The translations under genes were made by a program, and so were the position numbers. From Pterois miles (lineage: Eukaryota > Chordata > Actinopteri > Perciformes > Scorpaenidae), in contig CAMQGK010000299.1 in assembly GCA_947000775.1 (NCBI GenBank), forward strand, positions 18,356,001-18,420,000: a DNA stretch of 64,000 nucleotides. Direction: 5' to 3'. Position 1 is the first letter of the stretch. Every line of letters begins with the position of its first letter. The notes beneath the pieces were generated by a model that did no database searches, was not told the DNA's origin, and saw only the letters and a program-made list of their open reading frames with translations. Below, in pieces: positions 48,501 through 56,545 of this stretch.

Positions 48501-51500
48501 CCGTGTTTCCCGTCAGAGTAAACACTGATGTGCTGTATAAATGTGCTCCATCCATCTGCCGAGCCGTAAACAGCCGGGCACACGAGGGGCCACATTTTAC
48601 ATCTCCGACATGAAGATGTTGATGTTGAACTTTCAGGAAGTCTTGAATGAGAGGCTGCAGAAAGGAGAAGCGTTTTTACATGTCAAGTTTACAAAAAGAT
48701 TTCATCCAGTAGTAATTTGTCCACATTTTTACCCTCTTTAACATCCTTTTCAAGTAGTTTTAAAGCTGGATCAGTAATCTTATTCCATCGTCAAGTTATT
48801 TTTCTGGATGTGTAGTTTCCCTACTGTGATCCATCTACCACTCAGTGACGAATCAGCTCTTCCCTTTTCCTCCTTTATTTTGTAGGTTGAGTTGCTCCAT
48901 CAGTCATTTAGTCATTCAGTCATTCATTAATATTCATTAGGTGACAAACCTTTGAAACAAAAAACAGAAATATATACACATTATTACAAAACAAATGTAA
49001 ATAAGCAAAAATATGTTTTGAAACATTGCAAAATACATTAGATCTCATGTAATTTGATACACACTCTCTCATGTTAAATGTCCCACAGCTGCCACAGCCT
49101 TTGCCTTAACATAGAAGTAATCTGTATACATGTATTATTATATTGTCTGTGTGAGTGTATGATATATAGTGTTATTATTACACAGCTGTGTTGAATACTT
49201 GATTCTGATTGATCAATGACGGCGTTCTGCAGGCTGTTATTTCTTTATAGCAGATCATTGCTATGGATGCTAGGATAATGTACAGCTAGTGGGTCGTTGT
49301 TGTTAAATAAACCTCTTCAGGGGCTCGGTGTCGGGGTGCAGCGTCGCCCTGTCAGGGATTTCTTTCACAACAATGACCGCTTGCTGTATGTTATCCCTCA
49401 CATATTATATTAATGTATCATCCTCTGCACCTTATTATTATATTTGTTATCAATTTGATGATATCTGTCAGAAAATAGTGTAATATGAGAGTCCACTCTT
49501 CAGATTGTTTTTTTAAAGTCCAAAGACAGTCAATTTACAATCATATTAAACAAAGAAAAGCAATAAATCTTCACACTGATTAGAGTTTGGTGGTCAGAGG
49601 TCAAGGTCACTGTGACCTTGTGTCGGCTCCATTCTCTTGATATCTCAGGACCGCCTAGTGCAGATTTCTTTAAATCTGGTACAAACCACAGACTGTATAT
49701 AAGAAGTGGACATAGTGACCATGACGTCATCCAGTGGTTTGTGCAGTACGGTTTTGAAGCCTCAAATTTGGCATTTTGACTGTTGCCATCTTAGATTTTT
49801 GCAGCTGGAAGTGACACAAGAGGGTGGAGCTAAGTCATTTTCAGACGACCAAAATTTTCTCCCAGACCGGACAACGCTGTGGTGGAGACCTGTCAATCAC
49901 AAGGTAGCCCCGCCCTAAATCATCCCCTGCTTTATGGTGTAAATGACTCTAAATGGGACCATAATTTACTAAATGAAGATCATGCTGTATTGAAGAAGAC
50001 TTGAAACTAGCGATTAAGACCAAAAACTCATGTTTACAATGTTTGCTGAGGTAAATAAAGTGAGAAGCAGGCTCATTTTCTCATAGACTTCTATACAGTC
50101 AGAGTAGTCTCCCCATTAGCATTAATCACATTAATGCTGCTTCAGGTCTTTAGCAGGGAGATGTGAGCTGAGTTCCTCATATTCTTCTTCCCTGGAGACA
50201 TGAATGGAAAACTTCTAGGCAGTTTGTGGTGAACCAGCACACGTAATTCAAGCAGAACGTACGTTTACTTGCTCTTTGTGTCTCTTCCTTGTAATTACAC
50301 CTCTTAAACAGCTGTGATGTCTCCCACAATGCACCTCAGGATGTGTCATCGTCGTTCCAGCTGCTGCATTTGAAAATATAAGAGTGAGCACACAGGAAGT
50401 ATTTTTAAAATGATAAACATAGTAAAGATGCAGTTCTTCAGTCTGCGAGGCTGAAAGCTGCAGAGTCAGATTAAAGTAACACCTATCTTATCGTCTGTTG
50501 AGTTCAAACTGACACCGTGTTTGTCTTCTTTCTCTCAGATGATAATGGAGATGATCTCGTCGCCTTTGTAAACTGATATCAGTACATCAGTGGTGCAGAT
50601 TGTCCCGTCCTGCCTTGTGACGTTCTTTGTTATAACAGTGATTACCCAGAGTGCCGGTGTTAGGTCAAGATGACCCGTTGTCTATGTGTTGGTGTGTCAT
50701 TTGTGTTTTTTTTTTTTGTTGTTGTTTTGTTTTTTTACCAGCTTTGTCTCCACAAGAAATATTAATTAAATGTTAGATTTTCTTTGTAGGGCAGGTACGG
50801 GGTTTGACACTTTATCCCTTCAGCACTGAGTTGTCGTCTCACGTCAAGGATCCCACTTCAAATTGTGGCGGCAATGTCTGTTAAAATAGGACTCAAAAAC
50901 AAGATAGCATCTTTCTGAGATTTATTACGCACTCTTGCAAGTGGGCACACAACCGTCAATGTGAAATGTTCAAGGCTGAGAGCGCTGAGTAGCTGTTTAG
51001 CTGTATTTATACCTTTCCATGAAGGCTCACAGTCTCATGTGGTCTTCTCCGACTGACACTTCTGTCCTTTTACGGTATCCGTCCTCAGACGCCACGTATT
51101 TGTTGACTACGAATAAAACACCAAAACTGAAGCAGACTTCAAGGACAGTGAGACGCCTTTCAGGATGTTTGCCTTTTACAGCACATTTTATTTTATTTTT
51201 AAGGGTTAGTGTTTGGAAAATGAGTGTCAGTGTACATTGTGAAAGCAATAGCATCAGCTCGTCTGTACCAGATCAATATTCAGATATAGAACACGTGAGA
51301 CGGTTATCTTTGGTGAAGAAGAAAGAAATCAATAAATATCCATCAGAATTCATGAAAACAGAACAAGATCGCATACTTTGTATGACATAACCAGTACGTG
51401 TACTATCATTCAACATACTTTTGTGTGATTAAACAGTAGCACGCATTGTGGCGTCTGTAATGAATGGTGTCATTACTGCTGCATTGCACTGAGGTTGAAT

Positions 51501-53394
51501 AAAAGGTTTTAAATGTTTTGTGTGTTTATTTCTCAGGTGGATTTTGCCAAAGTGCTCCACTACGTCGGGGCCGGAGTGGCCTTCCCCTCCAGCATGCTGT
51601 TTGTGTGTGTCCAGTCGGCTCTGACCTACCGACTGGCCAAGTCCCAGGAGGAGTACCGAGTCGGTCACCTCCGGGTGGGGATGGCCCTGCTGGCTCTGAT
51701 CGCCCTGGTGCTCAGTATCCTGACTGCATGGAGCTCAAGTCTGTGTTTCAATATTTCTCTCCTCACATGTTCTCAGAAACATCTTGTAAAATGAGAAAGT
51801 TTGTGACCTGGCAGCCATATTGAGATCAGTCGAGAAAGTACTAAGCACTTCCCACCAGCTGGAGGACAGCCAATAGGAGTGCGCTCTCTCTCTGAAATAG
51901 CCTGTGATTGGTCAAAGAGCTACATATTTTTAAATCCTGAAAACGGAGCCATGAGGAGGTCTAGTTTCCTTTCAGAACACTTGAATTACAACATGTTGAA
52001 AGGTTATTATGGGATTTTTGCCCAATAATGGCAAAAATATTCAGCCTACTAAAGCTTTTAATTATTTTTCTTCTCTTTAGTGAGTTTCAATCTGTAGGAT
52101 CAGTTAAAACGTCACATCAAAAAGGAGATAAAAATCTAGATAGGAATATGTTTCCACAGGATTTTTCTGCTATTTCTTAAAAACATGCCTTTGATTTAAT
52201 TTTATTTTGTTTAATTTAATTTAATTTAATTTAATTTAATTTAATTTAATTTAATTTAATTTAATTTTATTTTATTTTATTTTATTTTATTTTATTTTAT
52301 TACAACCAGGCAATATCGTTTCAGTTTAGTTTAGTTTATCTTAAGGGATATTGTTTTTATTTGCTTTCAGTTCACTAACAACTAACTGCTTATTTTAGCT
52401 TTAGTTTCAGTTCTAGTTTACTATAATAACCCCGGTCTGTAGACTCAGATATAACAATACGGCAGTGTGAAAATACTCTGTTACAAGTAAATGTCCTGCT
52501 GCATTCAAAATCTTGAAGTAAAAGTACAAAAGTATCAGCATCAAAAAATACTTAAAGTGCTTAACACTCGTGTCAAGTACTCATTATGCAGAATGGCTCA
52601 TTTCAGAATAATATATATTAGATTATTAGATTATAATTATTGATGCATTAATGTCGCTTTAATGTAAAGCTGGTAAATGTGGAGCTCATTTTATTTGCTT
52701 TATATACTGCTGGTAGTTTAAACTATAATAACATATCATTTATTAGTGGATTGGATATGTTGTATTAATCTGAATCTGAAGTAACTAAATCACTAAAAAT
52801 ACACTAAATAACGCATAGAGGAGTGGAAAATTATACAGTAATATAAAGTGGAAATACTCAAGTAAAGTAATTCAAAATTAGACTTAAGTATACTGTAGTA
52901 CTTGAGTAAATGTATGTGATTACTTTCCACCACTGCCTCCTTCCTGTATGTTCAGAGGTTGTGTAAATTGTGTTATGTGTCCCCCTGCTGGAGAAAAGGT
53001 GCTTCTACAGTCTCAGTCTTAAGCATCACTGCATGAATAAACTGATGCAGAAAAGAAAATAACTGGATTCAGGAGAGTGAGAGATTTACTGATCTTGGTT
53101 CCTCCTGCTGTGCAGCCGTTGTCCTTCTTAACCTTAAACCCACCAGGCGGAGTTTTCTTTTGCCAGGAGAGCTTCGCCCTGCAGCACGCCTCCGCAATCT
53201 TTGAGTGGATCTACTGCATGCTCATCATGCTCTTCTACGGGACTTTTGCCTTTGAGTTCAGGGGCATGTCGGGGGACACGCTGATGGTCCTGTGCAGAGG
53301 AGGAGCGGTGCAGAGCTTCTCCACCTCTGGACATAAGATAGTTGTGGGCGCCAGCTCCAACCACCAAAAGCCAGAGACCTTACCGATGCTGTAA
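27993..53394 (+). CDS. tmem150a: Transmembrane protein 150A-type protein (complete, 7 coding exons)
   Basis: Member of the FRAG1/DRAM/Sfk1 membrane family. TMEM150A acts at the plasma membrane with the PI4KA-EFR3-TTC7 complex in phosphoinositide resynthesis (established for mammals). Coding exons are 27993-28057, 29950-29997, 34184-34270, 38263-38330, 43738-43865, 51537-51714 and 53147-53394, totalling 822 nt and 273 aa (human 271). All phases match. Landmarks are N-terminal ILPVSLPVFTITGIW (first membrane span), the extracellular loop with NQHVCP, a glycosylation sequon NES (41-43), CCTLDNIPLISKCG and PPESCFFSL, then NFQVDFAKVLHYVGAGVAFP and the last span with LFYGTFAFEF. The C terminus PETLPML parallels the human PESIAMI. 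This favours TMEM150A over TMEM150B/C. Introns are long and repeat-filled. Confidence 0.94.
28058..29949. other. tmem150a intron 1
   Basis: Holds a dispersed repeat starting at about 28293 (aataataactttatttgtct, then aaagtgctttacatgaggta; a retroposon 3'-end style seen widely in fish) and AT-rich sequence to 28900. A second repeat at 29240-29430 is listed separately. No extra exon recognised. Confidence 0.5.
29240..29430. repeat. Dispersed repeat shared with 55490-55690
   Basis: Shared stretches include ttggaaagcctgtttattta, gcagcacagctgattatgtg and tctgttggtactgactctt. The two copies are in the same orientation and clearly diverged. The class is unknown. Confidence 0.7.
29950..29997 (+). 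CDS. tmem150a: tmem150a coding exon 2 (48 nt)
   Basis: Acceptor cttacag|A. Encodes VYVMSVYNQHVCPLHN-W. The donor is AACTG|gtacga, followed within a few bases by a long CA repeat. Confidence 0.9.
30003..30066. repeat. (CA)n microsatellite next to a splice donor
   Basis: About 32 CA dinucleotides begin within six bases of the tmem150a exon 2 donor (gt at 29998-29999). No interruption is visible. Confidence 0.97.
30413..31025 (+). mobile_element. gggctgt-type hAT-like MITE, long copy
   Basis: Starts agggctgtcaattgattaaa (30413) and carries atttgtcaagtatttaatac, atgtatgtatatatttatta, agtgggcatgtctgtaaagg and ctagtttcatatatag in family order. Its right end is degraded. The open frame at 30517-30768 is internal. 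Confidence 0.8.
32190..32480 (-). repeat. gggctgt-type MITE, inverted partial copy
   Basis: Begins agagctgttaaagttaacgc, the complement of the family right end, and includes gcgaggaaaaactgtggcgg, then gtcccttgacctctgactcc. Confidence 0.75.
33224..33352 (+). repeat. 'catccatccatc...gccagtccgtcgcagggcaca' dispersed repeat, partial
   Basis: ccacttatcccgttaggggt, ccgatcccagctggcgttgg and gtcgccagtccgtcgcaggg match the longer copy at 42946-43290. This is a very common fish interspersed sequence; the family name is left open. Confidence 0.8.
33457..33732 (+). repeat. tRNA-derived SINE, near full length
   Basis: Box A-like tggctcagagg at 33461 and box B-like agttcgattcc at 33506-33516 are followed by a body with gtgtccttgagcaagacact, ggttggctctgcat and taaagcgctttgactggtca. 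It ends in an A-rich stretch. It is not a tRNA gene because the acceptor and anticodon parts do not form a tRNA. Confidence 0.88.
33940..33966. repeat. (TA)n microsatellite
   Basis: About 12-13 TA units within intron 2 of tmem150a. Confidence 0.85.
34184..34270 (+). CDS. tmem150a: tmem150a coding exon 3
   Basis: Acceptor gttaacag|G. Encodes W-LYNESCEEQLALQRGPVLC and CTLDNIPLI-S, the extracellular loop with a conserved sequon and cysteines. The donor is ATCAG|gtcagt. Confidence 0.92.
34271..34883. other. tmem150a intron 3, first part
   Basis: Unique-looking sequence; the reverse frame at 34366-34560 is not recognised. Confidence 0.5.
34884..35080 (-). repeat. tRNA-derived SINE, inverted copy
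   Basis: Reads as the reverse complement of the SINE at 33457: aaatggtaaatggacttgca, accactcgcagtgctttaca, gccaacctgcccgtcaggat, ttcaagtctccctccag. The two overlapping frames at 34893-35187 derive from it. Confidence 0.75.
35285..37607 (+). repeat. 2.3-kb minisatellite, about 35-bp unit (17-18-bp half units)
   Basis: The unit is aactagctaactacaccta plus ccaactatctacaccc; half-units vary between aactagctaac, ccaactatcta, ctagctatcta and cagctatcta. Rare variants (ctaggtaac, tatcttcaccc) occur twice, 623 bp apart (36326/36949 and 36351/36974), showing a duplicated block of at least about 475 bp. The array ends sharply at the repeat at 37608. Confidence 0.95.
37640..37940 (-). repeat. Dispersed repeat, inverted partner of 5570-5870
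   Basis: Reverse complement matches 5570-5870 over about 300 bp. The reverse frame 37595-37798 and the forward frame at 5697 share the string HRGRLN and the end FNINVSIW...STVVA. No known protein family was recognised. Confidence 0.7.
37941..38262. other. End of tmem150a intron 3
   Basis: Short unique stretch before the exon 4 acceptor. No feature beyond the pyrimidine-rich tract ctccctcctctcctctctg. Confidence 0.5.
38263..38330 (+). CDS. tmem150a: tmem150a coding exon 4
   Basis: Acceptor cattgcag|T. Encodes S-KCGTLPPESCFFSLVCSAG and SFM. The donor is CATGG|gtgagt. Confidence 0.92.
38331..40270. other. tmem150a intron 4, first part
   Basis: No named repeat recognised over nearly 2 kb, unusual for this window. 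The frames at 38805 and 39021 are AT-rich and unrecognised. The stretch 39770-40270 is of balanced composition and could be regulatory. Confidence 0.45.
40276..40295 (+). promoter_or_regulatory. Triple AGGTCA direct repeat, DR1 spacing
   Basis: AGGTCA at 40276-40281, 40283-40288 and 40290-40295, each separated by one base. DR1 is the binding format of HNF4 homodimers, PPAR-RXR and RXR homodimers. It lies in tmem150a intron 4. The sequence is exact; occupancy is inferred. Confidence 0.55.
40300..42945. other. tmem150a intron 4, middle part
   Basis: Mostly unique-looking, with AT-rich stretches (40480-40620, 41440-41640). A fragment at 41925-41970 resembles the agggctgcaacta MITE. None of the short frames in this part is recognised. 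Confidence 0.45.
42946..43290 (+). repeat. 'gccgatcccagctggcattgg' dispersed repeat, long copy
   Basis: Runs from ttccatcccccttatcccgt through tcgctagtccatcgcagggc, tctttggactgtgggaggaa, acacggggagaacatgcaaa to aaccactgcaccaccgtgca. It is a common fish interspersed repeat and overlaps the reverse frame ending near 43006. Confidence 0.85.
43385..43590 (+). repeat. gggctgt-type MITE fragment
   Basis: Family markers ggggatttgtcaagtattta, catgggagtggacatatgct and catggcaaactgcag. It lies less than 150 bp before the exon 5 acceptor. Confidence 0.7.
43738..43865 (+). CDS. tmem150a: tmem150a coding exon 5
   Basis: Acceptor cctgtag|TGATGC. Encodes VMLIGLLRYAHVIEKQQNCV through ICAAGLIMVGNFQ, two membrane spans. 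The donor is TCCAG|gtaatc. Confidence 0.93.
43928..44420. repeat. Probable hAT-like element, 'ggggggccaca' type
   Basis: Starts agcaggagggggcaaatatt and ends near gtctggatgtggcccaggtc, a pattern of diverged GGGCC-bearing ends common to fish elements. It begins about 60 bp after the exon 5 donor. The ends are too decayed for firm calling. Confidence 0.45.
44580..44880 (-). pseudogene. Non-LTR retrotransposon reverse-transcriptase relic
   Basis: The reverse frame from 44870 begins MAETLIHAFVTSCLDYCSGV, then LSGVPSKVLDRLQYVQNSAA. This matches the well-known segment after the catalytic domain of L2/CR1-Maui-like LINE reverse transcriptases (ETLIHAFVTSRLDYCNALLSG type). It then drifts out of the family sequence, so only a short 5'-truncated or scrambled piece survives. 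Confidence 0.8.
44881..45535. other. tmem150a intron 5, unique part
   Basis: No feature other than short tag/tagtag runs at 45320-45365. Confidence 0.5.
45536..45883. repeat. TAA/AAT low-complexity tract
   Basis: Long (TAA)n and (ATT)n runs at about 45560-45626 are followed by AT-rich degenerate sequence. The reverse frame 45627-45872 (Ile/Leu-rich) reflects base composition. Confidence 0.85.
45884..46396 (+). mobile_element. gggctgt-type hAT-like MITE, most complete copy (about 510 bp)
   Basis: Left end agggctgttaatcaattaaa (45884 on); right end cattaactctgacagccct (to about 46395); agggctgt and acagccct are inverted ends. The interior has the same ordered markers as 30413 and 53399. No clear target duplication was seen. 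Confidence 0.82.
46397..48098. other. tmem150a intron 5, mixed repeats
   Basis: Contains an aagtac-type MITE fragment (about 46990-47060), the start of a gggctgt MITE (47085-47115), an AT-rich (TAATA)n tract (47190-47275) and a ttagctaacat repeat (47580-47790). The frames at 46438-46967 and 46816-47151 lie in otherwise unique sequence and are not recognised. Confidence 0.5.
48269..48281 (+). promoter_or_regulatory. Perfect DR1 (AGGTCA-A-AGGTCA)
   Basis: AGGTCA at 48269-48274 and 48276-48281, one base apart, in tmem150a intron 5, in a balanced-composition block (48100-48560) without recognised repeats. It is of the same type as the triple site at 40276. Confidence 0.5.
48282..49575. other. 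tmem150a intron 5, unique part
   Basis: 48290-48560 is GC-richer with a polypyrimidine run (48420-48445). The open frame at 48099-48521 has no family match. 48950-49480 is AT-rich. Confidence 0.45.
49580..49930. repeat. Dispersed repeat carrying an estrogen-response-type palindrome
   Basis: The sequence gtcactgtgaccttgtgtcg and the following cagactgtatataagaagtg / tgacgtcatccagtggtttg are of a repeat type common in fish. It contains the perfect palindrome AGGTCACTGTGACCT (49604-49618), preceded directly by another AGGTCA half-site at 49598-49603. Confidence 0.55.
49931..51536. other. tmem150a intron 5, last part
   Basis: Poly(T) at about 50708-50722. The frame at 51019-51390 is AT-rich and unrecognised. 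A pyrimidine tract and ttctcag lead into exon 6. Confidence 0.45.
51537..51714 (+). CDS. tmem150a: tmem150a coding exon 6
   Basis: Acceptor ttctcag|GTGGAT. Encodes VDFAKVLHYVGAGVAFPSSM through MALLALIALVLS. The donor is CTCA|gtatcc, a weak match to consensus, required to keep phase with exon 7 (A + GC = Ser). Confidence 0.92.
51745..52060. repeat. Dispersed repeat shared with MAT intron 61250-61680
   Basis: Shared stretches are ttctcagaaacatcttgta, aaatgagaaagtttgtgacc, ccaccagctggag and cagccaataggag. It starts within about 30-40 bp of the tmem150a exon 6 donor, so the element landed next to a splice site. Confidence 0.75.
52190..52305. repeat. (TTTAA)n / (TTTTA)n pentanucleotide repeat
   Basis: A run of ttaat units switches to tttta units at about 52266. 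Confidence 0.95.
52440..52936 (-). repeat. hAT-like MITE, 'aagtac' family, inverted copy
   Basis: The right end reads gtatgtgattactttccaccactg, the complement of the family start. The body has aaagtacaaaagtatcagca and agtactcattatgcag. It fills most of intron 6 of tmem150a. Confidence 0.75.
53147..53394 (+). CDS. tmem150a: tmem150a coding exon 7 with stop
   Basis: Acceptor ccaccag|GCGGAG. Encodes GVFFCQESFALQHASAIFEW, the last span (YCMLIMLFYGTFAFEF) and a cytosolic tail ending KPETLPML. The stop TAA is at 53392-53394. Confidence 0.93.
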
Positions 53395-53398
53395 CCAA

Positions 53399-53930
53399 GT
53401 ATTTAAAAAAAACTCCCATCAACATGGGAGTGGACAAATATGCTGCTTTATGCAAATGTATGTATATATTTATTACTGGAAATCAATTAATAACACAAAA
53501 CAATGGCAGATATTGTCCATAAACCATCACAGGTTCTGACTTTAGCATCAACAATCTGCTCCAACAGCTGTCAGTGTGTCAGAGTGCTGACTTGACTATG
53601 ACTTGATCCAGACTGACTGGGACTATCATAAAGTGGGCATGTCTGTAAAGGGGAGACTGGTGGGGACCCAGAGACCCATTTGCATTCACATGTCATGGGA
53701 GTGGGCGTTTATTGTTGGAAATTAATTATGTCCATTTTCCCCACCAAAATTTAGCTCAAGTTGGGAGCGTTCTGTAACCTCCTTTCAGACGACCCAGTGT
53801 GTTAAGGTTGGAAGGTTTTCTAGTTTCATATAAAGACAAACCGAGCTGCTACAGCCTCTGAAAGACCGATGCTTTAATGAGTTAAAGAAATTAGTGGCGT
53901 TAAAATGATTTTGCATTAACACGTTATACT
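53399..53930 (+). repeat. gggctgt-type MITE immediately after the tmem150a stop
   Basis: Family sequence (catgggagtggacaaatatg, tgtatgtatatatttattac, agtgggcatgtctgtaaagg) starts within five to ten bases of the stop codon, so the 3' UTR of tmem150a is transposon-derived. The left end is missing. Confidence 0.75.
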
Positions 53931-53939
53931 GATGTTATA

Positions 53940-54060
53940 CTGATGGATTACAAAATGACTACAAAGAGACACAAAGCGACAATAAAGAGACAAGAAAACT
54001 ACAAAAAGACACAAAATGACCACAAAGAGACAAAATGACCACAAAAAGGCAACAAACTCA
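53940..54060. repeat. Short 'acaaaatgaccacaaagag' tandem repeat
   Basis: Imperfect repeats of about 20 bp; AATAAA occurs at about 53980 within agcgacaataaagagac. Confidence 0.65.
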
Positions 54061-55485
54061 AGGCCTTGGGGTCCTTTGTCTCATAATCCACTCATGACTA
54101 TTGACCAACACTCTTTGCTCGAGTGTCGACTACAACTGCCAAACGTTTATTTCCTAAGTGCCTTTCTGAACACTGAAAGAGATAAAACTGTGCACACACA
54201 GTCCTCTCTGTTTGTTTTCATTAACTATCTTAATGTAATAATCACTCTCTGTATTCTTGGCCTTTTATCAGACTGAGCGTCCTCAAAGCGCCTCAGATAC
54301 GGCGGCGGCAGGTTCAGACACTGAGCGCCATGTTGCTTTTTACTCAGGACGTTTTGTTTCATAACCAACTGTCAGTCTTTACTTCACCAGTGAGGTGAAG
54401 TTTTCCAATAATAAGTTGTTTTATGACAGGAGTATCCGTCTGTATGTTGAAGTTTTTAGTTTTTTTTATGATATCCACAGAAACATTTTGCGCAACTCTT
54501 TATGGCAGCGTTGCCTAGCTGTCTCATATCGCCCAGATAAGCTCTGTTGTGTATTTTGTTATATCAGCTCTTTGCCAAAGAACGTTGTGTCATCGTTCTC
54601 AGTAACAATGACAGCTTTACAGTTTGAATGGGACCAACCTATTTGTATTGTCATGCAGTATTTGATCATATGCAGAAATACTTTTACATAAAGTTCAACA
54701 ATGTAAGCAGAGAATAAAAGAATTAAAGCAAATAGGAAAAAAAGATGATTTCTTTATTTTCATTCATAAATGCAGCCTTGAAGAAAAACTTTGTTAAAAT
54801 GTTTTATTGTTCAAAAATCATATTTACATAATTTCCAGGACTAATTAAACAATATGTGCAAAAAAATGAGATTTTATGTGAGAAATATGCCTCATAAAGT
54901 GGCAGATTTACAGCTTTTTCTCTGATTCTTTGACTCTTTAAACATTGTTAGATCACATCTCATGTTTGCATCGCAGATGCCTGCAGGTTTGTACACCGAT
55001 TTCCTAATGAAACTCTAAAACTAGTAAGACTTTCAGCCTCTACTGAATGTTATCTATTTATGATCTTTAGATTCAAACCTGCAGCTTTCTGTTGTATAAA
55101 AATAAAACTTTAGGAAGCATTCAGGATTTCTCTAATTCCCAACTTATGAGTTTCTGGTATTTGAAACTTCTTTGGGACGTCTGCAGTACTTAAAGATCAC
55201 ATCTGTTATTTGCTTTGCAAGAGTCTGCAGGTCTTGATGAAATTCATAGTTATAGTACCAAACAATATAACATTTAAAGTGGTTTCATCTAGTACACGAA
55301 CCTCTGAAGCAAATATACAGGTTTATGTATTGAGTTCTTACAGAAAAAGAAAACAATAGTTCTGAAAACTATAAAACGATATCACTGAATGTGATAACTT
55401 CAAGACCTTTAAAGGCTTCAGATCAGTGGTTCCCAAGGTAAATTAAAAAAAAAAAGTTTGTTTGGTGGATTATTTCTCTGTTGTT
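54061..55485. other. Intergenic between convergent genes
   Basis: AT-rich, unique-looking. AATAAA at about 54713 (gagaataaaagaatt) could end the tmem150a transcript. The frames at 54016 and 54395 are unrecognised. Confidence 0.45.
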
Positions 55486-55690
55486 CCAGTGCCAACTGTC
55501 ATGGTATTTTACATGGTTGGAAAGCCTGTTTATTTACCTTCACAATGATGTCCGACTTGTAAGGATCATGCATTTGTGGGAAGAGCAGCACAGCTGATTA
55601 TGTGAGTTGTGCCCAAATGAAATTAGCCAAAATTCTCTGTCAGTGCTAAACAGTGTATTCTGTTGGTACCGACTCTTGTTCTGGGTTGTT
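55486..55690. repeat. Dispersed repeat shared with 29240-29430
   Basis: Same markers: ttggaaagcctgtttattta, agcagcacagctgattatgt and tctgttggtaccgactctt. Confidence 0.7.
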
Positions 55691-56045
55691 TGTGTGCATG
55701 AGGCCTGCTGGCCCTACTAAAGTCATCATTTGGTGTCTGCTCCAAGCATCAGGATGCCACGTTTGTCTAATCTGGATGAGGCCCGTACGATAACACAAGC
55801 TGAAGCTGGTGTTCTGTAAGCTGGTACCCCGGTACCATCTCCAAACTGAAACCGAAACCGGTGATGTCAAAGACAGACCGCAAAGTGGGCATCCCAGGAA
55901 AACAACCCCCCAAGAAGATCACCAAACAACTCAAAACAAGAGTCAGTAGGAGAATACACTGTTTAGCATTGGCAGATGCTCGAAACAAATGTATGATCCT
56001 TACAATTAGCATTGGAACAACAGAGAAATACTCCACCAAACTGGA
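55691..56045. other. Possible transposon relic with opposed frames
   Basis: The forward frame at 55861 and the reverse frames at 55646-56039 overlap in sequence continuous with the repeat at 55486. Lysine-rich forward translation (PGKQPPKKITKQLK) hints at a decayed coding element, but no family is recognised. Confidence 0.3.
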
Positions 56046-56545
56046 TGTCCCATGTCACCAACACTAGCTGGCTAGCTAACTTTGTTCCATGTCACCAACA
56101 TTAGCTAGCTAGCTAGCTTAGCTAAGTTCCACATCACAAACACTAGCTAGCTAGATAACTTAGCTATGTTCTACGTCACCAACACTAGCTGGCTAGCTAA
56201 CTTAGCTATGTTCCATATCACCAACACTAGCTGGCTAGCTAACTTAGCTATGTCCTACGTCGCCAACACTAGCTAGCAAACTAGCTTAGCTAAGTTCCAC
56301 ATCACAAACACTAGCTAGCTAGATAACTTAGCTATGTTCTACGTCACCAACACTAGCTGGCTAGCTAACTTAGCTATGTTCCATATCACCAACACTAGCT
56401 GGCTAGCTAACTTAGCTATGTTCCATATCACCAACACTATTTAGCTAACAGCTATGTTCCGTGTCACCAACACTAGTTAGCTAGTTAACATTGCTATGTT
56501 CTACGTCGCCAACACTAACTGGCTAGCTAACTTAGCAATGGTCCA
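56046..56545 (+). repeat. Minisatellite, about 42-bp unit
   Basis: The unit is aacttagctatgttccatat plus caccaacactagctggctagct, about 11-12 copies with length variation. It resembles the style of the 35-bp array (ctagctaac cores) but is a different unit. Confidence 0.88.

Noticed and set aside
48099..48521. 140-codon open frame in tmem150a intron 5
   Set aside because: No family resemblance, no acceptor or donor in phase with tmem150a, and the C-terminal half reflects a polypyrimidine tract.
55767..56039. Possible transposase on the reverse strand
   Set aside because: Hydrophobic translation without DDE-type or helix-turn-helix motifs that I recognise; kept only as a possible relic.
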